Assembly (NCBI GenBank): GCA_020631735.1
Contig: CM036159.1
Coordinates: 95,962,656-96,026,655 of the forward strand
DNA: 64,000 bases
Origin: Saccharum officinarum
Taxonomy: Eukaryota > Streptophyta > Magnoliopsida > Poales > Poaceae
Direction of reading: 5' to 3'
Numbering within the stretch: the first letter of the stretch is position 1; each line of letters opens with the position of its first letter. A model generated the notes under the pieces. That model ran no database searches, was not told the origin of the DNA, and saw only the letters and a program-made list of their open reading frames with translations. This document shows positions 55,977 to 64,000 of this stretch, in pieces. A program made the position numbers and the translations under genes.

Positions 55977-58900
55977 TCATTTTTTAAAGTTAATTGAATC
56001 AAGCACATTTAGTTCACTTCTCAACCTACAAAAAGTAGCCTCATCTAAAGGTTTAGTGAAGATATCCGCTAATTGATTTTCACTTCTTACACCTTCTAGT
56101 GATATGTCATTTTTAGCAACGTGATCTCTTAGAAAGTGATGGCGGATATCAATGTGCTTGGTGCGAGAGTGTTGTACCGGATTATTTGCAATTTTAACTG
56201 CACTTTCATTGTCACATAAAAGCGGCACCTTTTCAAGAACAACTCCATAGTCTAGGAGGGTTTGTTTCATGTATAAGATTTGTGCACAACAAGACCCCGC
56301 GGCAATGTATTCCGCCTCGGCGGTGGACAAAGCCACACTATTTTGCTTTTTAGATGACCAAGATACTAAGGATCTCCCAAGCAAATGGCACCCTCCGGAT
56401 GTGCTTTTTCTATCAATTTTGCAACCGGCATAATCCGAATCGGAATAGCCAACTAGTTGGAATCTAGCTCCTTTGGGATACCAAAGACCTATGCTTGGGG
56501 TGTACTTAAGATATCTTATGATTCTTTTTACGGCACTTAGGTGAGGTTCTTTAGGGCACGCTTGAAAGCGGGCACACATGCACACACTAAACATGATGTC
56601 GGGCCTAGATGCGGTAAGGTACAACAAGCTACCAATCATAGAACGGTAAAGAGTTTGATCGATTGGTTTACCTCCCTCATCTAGGTCGAGATGTCCATTA
56701 GTTGGCATTGGGGTCTTGATTGGCTTGCATTCTTTCATCTTGAATCTTTTGAGAAGATCCTTGGTATACTTTTCTTGAGAGATAAAGATCCCATCTCTTA
56801 TTTGCTTGACTTGAAACCCAAGGAAGAATGTTAGCTCACCAATCATTGACATCTCGAACTCTTTTGACATCAATTCACCAAATTCTTTGCAATAGTCTTC
56901 ATTTGTTGACCCGAAGATGATATCATCAACATACACTTGACAAATGAAGATCTCTTCTTTGAATTTCTTGGTGAATAGTGTGGTGTCAACCTTCCCAATA
57001 GTGAAGCCCTTCTCAATGAGGAAGTCCCGGAGGCGCTCATACCACGCTCTAGGGGCTTGCTTGAGCCCATATAGCGCCTTGGACAACCTATAAACATGAT
57101 TAGGATATCTAGGGTCTTCAAACCCGGGAGGTTGTTCAACATAAACTAGTTCATTTATGAAGCCATTTAAGAATGCACTTTTCACATCCATTTGATAAAG
57201 TTTCATATCATGATGTGATGCATATGCAAGAAGGATACGGATGGCTTTAAGTCTTGCAACGGGTGCAAAAGTCTCTCCAAAATCAAGACCTTCAACTTGA
57301 GAGAACCCTTTTGCTACTAGTCTTGCCTTGTTTCTTACTACTACCCCTTGATCATCTTGCTTGTTGCGGAACACCCACTTGGTTCCAATGACTCTTGCAC
57401 CTTTTGGATGCTCTTCAAGTGTCCATACTTGATTGCGGGCGAAGTTGTTCAATTCTTCTTACATGGCATTCACCCAATCCGGATCTTGAAGAGCTTCTTC
57501 TACATTCTTAGGTTCAAGACAAGAGACAAAAGAGTGATGTTCAACAAAAGAATTAAACTTTTGAGATCGAGTCATTACACCCTTTGTAGGACTCCCTATG
57601 ATGAGATCTTGTGGATGTGCTTGAAGTAGAGGTGAGTTTCTTCGATCAACCATTTGAGGAGTAGGATGGGGAGCATCAACATCTTGTGCTTGTGCCTCGG
57701 CTTGATGAGAGACATGGGTGTCTTCATTTTCAACTCTCTCATTCTTGTCATCATCTTGAGGCACATGTGATGAAGATGGTGGATTGACAAATTGTACATC
57801 GTCTTCATCATCTTTAGGCTTGATGTCACCCACGGGCATGTTCTTCATGGCCTCCCTCAATGGTTCATCTCCTACATCATCACAATTCTCAATTGCTCCT
57901 TAGGAGCCGTTAGATTCATCAAATTCCACATCATATGTTTCCTCAACCAAACAGGTGGCATGGTTAAATACTCTATATGCTTTGGACTTTGATGAGTAAC
58001 CAACAAGAAAACCAATATCACAACGTCTTTGGAACTTCCCTAGGTGTTGACGCTTCTTGTAGATATAGCATTTGCAACCAAACACCCGGAAGAATGAGAC
58101 GTCCGGCTTTTCCCATTTAGCAACTCATAAGGAGTCTTGCCAAGAAACTTTTGTAGGAAGAGGCGATTTGAAGCATAGCATGCGGTGTTGATTGCCTCGG
58201 CCCACAATTTCTCCGGTGTATTGTACTCATCTAGCATTGTTCTTGCAAGAGTGATCAAGGTCCGGTTCTTTCTCTCAACTACACCATTTTGTTGAGGAGT
58301 ATAGGTTGATGACACTTCATGCTTGATTCCAATTTCATCACAATAAGCTTCAATGTTGGTGTTGTCAAACTCTTTTCCATTGTCACTTCTAATTTTCTTT
58401 ATCTTGACTTCAAATTCATTTTGAGCTCTCTTTGCAAACTTCTTGAAGCAACTTGCCACTTCGGATTTGTCATGAAGGAAGAATGTCCAAGTGTATCTTG
58501 AGAAGTCATCCACAATCACAAGACAATAAAGATTTCCACCCAAACTCTTGTAAGTTGTAGGACCAAACAAATCCATGTGTAGAAGTTCTAGTACTCTTGA
58601 TGTGGACATGTAAGCTTTGGTTGGATGAGTGTTTGCAACTTGTTTGCCGGCTTGACATGCACTACAAGGTTTGTCCTTTTCAAATTTTACATCCTTTAAA
58701 CCTCTCACTAATTCTTTCTTCAATAGCTTGTTGAGAGTGTTCATTCCAACATGAGCAAGCCTCCTATGCCAAAGCCATCCAAGTGTGGTCTTGGTGAACA
58801 AACATGTCATCAAGTTTGCATCTTCGGAGGTGAAGTCAACAAGATAAAGATTGTTGTATCTAAAGTCCTTGAAAATCACTTGCTTGTCATCTATCTTTGT

Positions 58901-59197
58901 AACTACCACTTCATTTGGAGTGAACAAGCATTGGTAGCCAAGATCACATAGTTGCCCAACGGATAGTAAGTTGAAACTCAATGAAGCAACATGGAGCACA
59001 TTTGAGAGAGAATGATCATTTGATATTGCAACTTTGCCTATACCCTTGACTTTGCTTTTAGAATTGTCCCCAAATGTGATCTTGTCTTGACATACCCCAT
59101 CTTCTTCAAGTGAGGTGAACATACGAGGATCACCGGTCATATGTTGTGTGCAACCACTATCAATCACCCAATGAGATCCACCGGTCTTGTAGTTCAC
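55977..59197 (-). pseudogene. SIRE pol: protease/integrase, RT, RNase H
   Basis: 59197-58040 has DSGCTQHMTGD (end of protease), the integrase zinc motif (HRRLAHVGMNTLNKL...CSACQAGKQ), then HMDLFGPTTYKSLGGNLYCLVIVDDFSRYTW and GVVERKNRTL. A frameshift near 58090 leads to FGCKCYIYKK. TAA stops at 57900 and 57459 break an acidic linker, in the same frame. 57458-55977 is an uninterrupted RT-RNase H stretch: [83 protein letters not shown] and the tail [13 protein letters not shown]. All RT and RNase H catalytic residues are present, so only the upstream stops and missing gag start disable it. Confidence 0.9.
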
Positions 59198-59211
59198 CTA
59201 CACACAAGAGA

Positions 59212-61239
59212 TCAAGCCTTTTGTTTAGGGACCCAAACTTGAGAGGGACCCTTAACTTTCTCAACTAGTGACTTGGCAACCCAAATTTTCTTTGGCCTAT
59301 TCTTGTTAGGGGGACCCAAGAACATAACTTTCATCTTTCCACTAGAGTCCTTTCTAAGCATGTAGTGAGCATTGAAAGCAAAGGGTCTAGCATGCTTGGG
59401 CAAGGGTTGTGGTGGTGGGGTTTTGCACTCATGAGCAAAATGCCCTTCTTGTCCACACTCAACACATCTCTTTGGCTTGGGCTTAGTCTTGCTTTGTTGT
59501 TGTTTGGCCTTGACCTTCTTCTCTTGATTTGCCAAATACCCAATGCCACTCCTATCCAACTTCATGACGGTGTTCATGAGTAGCTCACTTTGCAAATGTT
59601 GGCCTCTTGTGAACTTGCTTAGGCCGGTCTTGAGATGCTCTTTCTCTTGCTTTAGCTTCTTGTTTTCTTCAATAAGTGACTCATTTGAAGCTTGTTTCTC
59701 AAGAGTCATTAACTTCTTGTTCTCAACTTTAAGCATCTCATTCTCACTCTTGAGCTTGACATACTCATCATAGTCATTTGCCTCAACCACACTCTTACCT
59801 TTGCCGCTAGAGCCTTGCTCAAAGTTCTCAACAATCAAATCATTACATGATGTAGCTATATCAATCTTAACAATTTGGTTAGTAGCATCATGTATCTCAA
59901 GAGCAAGCTCATTAGCAAAAATAAGAGTATCATAGTTGATTTTCAATGTGGTATATTCCTCTTTTAGTGAGTTGAGTCTAGTGATGAGTTCACCATGCTT
60001 CTTCTCAATTTTATCATGTTTATCTCTAAGCTCCTTGTTAGAAGTTTTAAGCTCTTTGAGAGAAGAAGACATAGTTTCATTTTGATCTATGAGCTCATCC
60101 CTAGCATTATGTGCACTTTCAAGCTTAGATGAGAGTGTTTCATTTTCATATTGAAGCTCATCATTTTCATTTCTAGTCCTCCTTATGATTTTAGAATATT
60201 TATTTAGCAATTTTACTAGTTCATCATAAGAGGGAGCATCATATTCATCATCACTATCACTATCACTATCATCACTATCACTATTTTGTACCTTTCGATC
60301 ACCTTTAGCCATGAGACATAGGTGAGAAGTGGATGATGGCGGTGAGGATGGCGATGAAGATGGTGATGAAGACGTTGATGACGATGATGATGGCCCAACC
60401 ACAAGTGCGGCGATCTTCTCTTTTTCATTTTCACTTTCATCGCCGGAGGACTCACATGATGATTCAATATCGGTGAGCCAATCACCAACAATATAAGCTT
60501 TGCCTCCCTTCTTCTTCTTGTAGAACTCTCTTTTCTTGCCATCTTTCTTCTTGTATGGCTTGTTCTTTCTTTTCTCTTCTTCTTCATCACTTGAGTTATC
60601 TTTCTTGCCCTTGTACTTGTTTTTGGGAGGCTTTGGGCATTGATGAGCTAGATGGCCAAGTTCTCTACAATTGAAGCAATCCATTTTGGAGATAGGCTTC
60701 CTTTTGCTACTTGTGAAGAATTTCTTCTTCTTGCCATCGAACTTGATGCCACTCTTGTTGAGCTTCTTTAGCATCTTAGTGGTCTTTCTCACCATGAGTG
60801 CAAGTGATTCATCATCAATGTCACTTTCACTTAAGCTTTCTTGCACTATCATGGCTTGGCCCTTCTTCTTTTTCTTTTCATAGCTAGCTTTGAAGGCCAA
60901 GTCCTTCTTCTTGGAAGATGATGAGCCCTCTTCTGGAGTGATGTGCATGTACATCTCATGAGCATTGATCTTTCCCAATACTTGTGTCGGTGTTGCGGCG
61001 GAGAGATCACTTTAGTGAAGTACGGTGACAATGTGTCCATACTTCTCAACGGGGAGAACACTCAAGATCCTCCTTGCAACATCCGATTGACTCATTTTAG
61101 TGAGTCCAAGAGCATTTAGATCTTCTACAAGAACATTCAAACGAGTGTACATTTCATTAGCACTTTCTTTGGGAAGCATCTCAAAAGAATTGATTTTCTT
61201 TAATGCAATATGATAGCGTTCCTCACGCTCACTCTTCAT
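59212..61239 (-). pseudogene. SIRE gag, N-terminally truncated
   Basis: The frame begins at an ATG (61239) that lies inside the retained 5' LTR piece (tactATGAAGAG), followed by gag SEREERYHIALKKINSFEMLPKESANEMY. An in-frame TAA at 61012-61014 (VTVLH-stop-SDLSAATP) interrupts it. Then come basic Lys-rich blocks, a first zinc knuckle CFNCRELGHLAHQC, acidic and Ser-rich stretches, a long coiled-coil, and a second knuckle CVECGQEGHFAHEC. It ends QVWVPKQKA-stop. Gag is the capsid/nucleocapsid precursor. The first part of the capsid region is missing because of the deletion that also removed most of the 5' LTR. Pol follows in another frame, preceded by an in-frame TAG (LISCV-stop-VNYK). Confidence 0.88.
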
Positions 61240-61509
61240 AGTACGGTCAAAGGAAGAAACAAAGATCCTAACGACTATTCCAGATGTATCTCAACACCTT
61301 GACATCCGGAACTAACCGTCCTTAATCTTATCGTTGATCCTTTGAAAACCGAAACGATTTCCATCAAGGGACATGACTGCCATATTGCCCAAAGCAGTTA
61401 TCGCCTCCATGACCTAACTTACCAATGTTTCTGCAAAACACACGTTAGTCATGGTAATTATGTGTTGTCATTAATTGCCGAAACCAACACCAGGGCCTAG
61501 ATGCTTTCA
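61232..61509 (-). repeat. 5' LTR remnant of the SIRE element
   Basis: 278 bp matching 51078-51355 with three mismatches. The rest of the LTR, including its array and TATA box, and the PBS are gone. Join sequence: atgaagag. Confidence 0.93.
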
Positions 61510-61765
61510 AAACTGACCAGATGTCATGTTGTGCAGCGATCCTAAACATGAGCCCCAAATAGATGAATTATCTGACCATGGAACTAATTATCGGACCAGG
61601 AATTTAGAAAGGGTTCTAGACTTCTGGTTTCCTTGCCATCTGCATGACTGCATCCAATTGGCACGACCCTTTTGGTCAGATCCTGTTGTGGATTCCCAGC
61701 TATGTTCTTCAATAGCACCTCTTGCACTGCAACATCTTTCTCCATCGTTGGGGGATTTGTTGGTG

Positions 61766-62018
61766 GGCTGTGTTGAGTTCTATTGAAAAGTGCACTATGC
61801 AAAAAAAATTCCCGTCACATCAAACTTGCGATACATGCATGGAGTACTAAATGTGGATAAAATCAAAAACTAATTGTACAGTTTGGTTGTACTTTGCGAG
61901 ATGAACGTTTTGAGCCTAATTAGTCAACGGTTGGACAATTATTACCAAATACAAACGAAATGCTACAGTGTCGCTACAGTGAATTTTGGCACTCCAAATT
62001 TGGGAACTAAACACAGCC
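61766..62018. mobile_element. Tourist-type MITE
   Basis: Ends ggctgtgttgagttc and gaactaaacacagcc, flanked by GTG (61763-61765 and 62019-62021). The core is gcgagatgaacgttttgagcctaattagtc. Confidence 0.8.
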
Positions 62019-62021
62019 GTG

Positions 62022-64000
62022 GTCACTATTGTACATTTGGAACCGCCAATTATGATCCAAAATAGGAGAAATTAACAAACTTTTGACACATATGCATATA
62101 CTTTGACCTTGCTCCACTTGTTTTCGGAGAAATATGTTTTGCAGGACACTTACTCGGAAATAGGTGAAAAGACACCAAAAGAGAGGAGAAAGCGCATTGC
62201 AAAAGACGTATTTTCAGAAGTGCGCAAACAAAGAAAATGGAGAAAGCCCACCTTCCTGCGCAACTGGACCGAGGCACCGCCACAGGGGAGGCCCAGGCCC
62301 ACCAGAGAACCGACTTGGCGAAGGCGGTCGTGAGACGGGCGCACCAGGGTGTGGGCGCACCCTGGGTGTGGCCGCATCCCCACCGCCTCCTCCTAGCCCC
62401 ACCTTCCAGTGGTGGTTCTCTGGCAGTTTGTTGAAGGCGGTTTTGGTGGTTTCCTTCTGAGGCAGCACCAAACCGTCATGAATCAACTATAAAAGGATGG
62501 GGGGAGCACCTCTCCAACACACTCCATTTGAGCTCCACACCTCTCTCCATTTGTGCTACTTTTTCATAGTTTTAGTGTCAATTTTTTTTGCGATGAAGTT
62601 TTAGTGTCAGTTTGTGAGCAAGACTAGAAGCTATTTGGACAGCTTGTCTCCTTGGAAGAAGTGCCACTTGGTATGATCAATACTATAAAGAATTCTTCCA
62701 TATTCAAGTTCTCATTTCATACATATAGTAGTGCATATGAACTAGAGTATAGTCTTGATCATGTTATAATCATAATATATGAACTAGTCTATAGTTTGTA
62801 TGCTATGATCATGACATGTTCATCTTTGTTCATCACCGTTCATATAATTTATATGAGTAGAGGAAGAACTAGGGTAAGGGTGATGGTTCGTTGTGCCTTC
62901 AGGTTTGCCCATGTTCTTGCTTGTCAATCCGTAGGGTTGGAGTCCCGGGGGGACATGGGTAGTTTTTTTTGTACACAAGCGTGGTGCTCAGGTACACGAG
63001 AACCTATGAATATGATGGTGCCCCACGGTTGAGGGGATGGCGGCAGGTGGTGACAACCCTGTCCATCCTTCCTAATCCCCCATGTTCGGGTATTCATGTA
63101 GGAGTTCGTAAAGTCTCTATCGGCTAGCAAACCAGCTGTGGGGATCTCCCTGTCATCCTAGATTTAGCTCTAACTCTAATCATGTAACTTGTATGATTAT
63201 CAACTGTTCTTTGCATAGCTATATTAGAATATGCCTGCTCCACTTAAGAATATTCTTTTTTTGTTTTCCTTTTATCCTTGAGGTTGGCTCAGATGTGTGT
63301 CCACTATACTTGAAATACCGTTTTTACCCGTATCATATGCTATGTCTATCATGCAAGAATGTAATATGTTTATACCAATGCTAGATGCATACACCTTGCC
63401 CTCCTTTGGGAAAATATAAATCACGACATCTTGGAATACTGCTAGGTTAAAATGCTACAATGATAGTTCTGTACGCTTACGGATATTTGGTCTGTAAATA
63501 TATTAGGACTATCACGATTGGTGTTTCTAAGTACCATTACTCAGAGATTATACTTTCCAATATGCATACGTGCTAGTGCTGAGGGAATGCATTCTAGAGT
63601 AGTGACGGTTAGGAACGCCGATCAAGCATTTCTAAGTGCCATTACCTTGAAACCGTAAACCCTCTACAATAAAACACTGGCGCCGACGTAGGGAGTTACA
63701 TTCCTAAGTAATGATGTTTAGGAATGCCAGTCTGGTATTTCTGATACCGTTACCAGTGATGGACTTAAAACCCCCTCACTTGGTGATTGCGTTAAGAAAC
63801 GCCAACAGCCCCTGCCTGTCAGCTTCTGAAATGTTCCTCCAACCGACCCCTAGGTTGCATCTATAACGTCCTTCAAGTCGGTTTGATCTAAGGGCTCACA
63901 TTTCACCCTCAGGGCTATATAACCAGGCCCTGCCCCCTAGAGGCATCATCCATCATACCAAGTCATTCAGAGCCAGAAACCCTAATCTCCTTAGAGCTCC
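62022..64000. other. Intergenic DNA with promoter-like and repeat segments
   Basis: No ORF of known family. A TATA-like ctataaaagg at about 62488 is followed by a CA-rich leader-like stretch. A diverged direct repeat of period about 115 bp (gtttctaagtaccattac, catttctaagtgccattacc, tatttctgataccgttacc) lies at about 63510-63760. A second TATA-like gctatataaccagg at about 63915 lies near the window end. This may be an LTR or promoter of an element that extends beyond the window. Confidence 0.45.

Larger units (their letters stand above)
49640..61509 (-). mobile_element. SIRE/Maximus-type Copia retrotransposon with extra 3' ORF
   Basis: An 11.9-kb element read on the minus strand, flanked by a perfect 5-bp duplication AAACT (49635-49639 and 61510-61514). 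The 3' LTR (49640-51355) is complete. The 5' LTR keeps only its first 278 bp (61232-61509) and is then joined directly to gag. Order on the minus strand is gag with two zinc knuckles, protease/integrase, RT, RNase H, a 1.7-kb spacer, an extra ORF, the PPT (aaaagggggaga) and the 3' LTR. The shared 278 bp of the two LTRs differ at only three sites by my count, so insertion was recent. Confidence 0.95.

Noticed and set aside
62164..62486. Overlapping ORFs near 62.2-62.5 kb
   Set aside because: Short, in both strands, Pro/Arg-rich; no recognised domain.

Overview
This window looks like a nuclear chromosome segment from a grass (Poaceae; probably the sorghum/sugarcane/Miscanthus/maize group, by inference). 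Four things suggest this: nested LTR retrotransposons, many Tourist-type MITEs, spliceosomal GT-AG introns inside transposon genes, and one GC-rich single-exon host gene. No rRNA, tRNA, CRISPR or bacterial-type feature was seen. Two 100-base N gaps (502-601 and 31223-31322) mark assembly joins.

Layout. 1-501 is a Ty3/gypsy RT-RNase H fragment and 602-905 a LINE RT fragment, separated by a gap. 906-3556 is AT-rich sequence with no recognisable gene. 3557-4935 is a complete short-LTR Copia derivative (TSD GAATA) that carries a long hairpin. 4936-8518 is AT-rich intergenic DNA. 8519-8868 is the left copy of a duplicated host segment, followed by a degenerate arm of a foldback element. 9495-17614 is a complete Mutator-like element (9-bp TSD GTCACTCGC) with a MuDR-type transposase, a plant-mobile-domain region and two GRF-type zinc-finger genes, all decayed. 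17640-19785 holds low-complexity repeats and an 874-bp near-palindromic foldback element. 19875-21371 holds several Tourist MITEs. 21372-36239 is a large Tat-like Ty3/gypsy element: gag-protease is joined in frame to the end of integrase, and downstream lie two antisense copies of a spliced Transposase_28-type gene. 36240-37450 has the left copy of the host-gene promoter and MITEs. About 38000-42662 is a 5'-truncated Copia element split by a solo LTR (39602-41492, TSD ACTGC). 42663-46568 is MITE-rich intergenic DNA with the right copy of the duplicated segment. 46689-48179 is the only convincing host gene, a predicted secretory-pathway multi-span membrane protein of unknown function. 49640-61509 is a SIRE/Maximus-type Copia element on the minus strand (TSD AAACT) with gag, pol and an extra 3' ORF. 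61510-64000 is intergenic DNA with a MITE, a TATA-containing promoter-like stretch and diverged direct repeats.

Most coding capacity belongs to mobile elements. Nearly all of it is interrupted, mainly by TAG/TAA where Gln or Trp codons would be expected, a pattern that fits cytosine-methylation decay. The most unusual arrangements are: (i) a GACCGGACGCG-type array just upstream of the TATA box in two SIRE LTRs and again upstream of the extra ORF inside the SIRE element, suggesting a second, LTR-like internal promoter; (ii) the Mutator element combining transposase, PMD and two GRF genes; (iii) the duplicated, spliced antisense gene in the gypsy element; and (iv) the hairpin Copia derivative lying in the same window as a relative of its parent.
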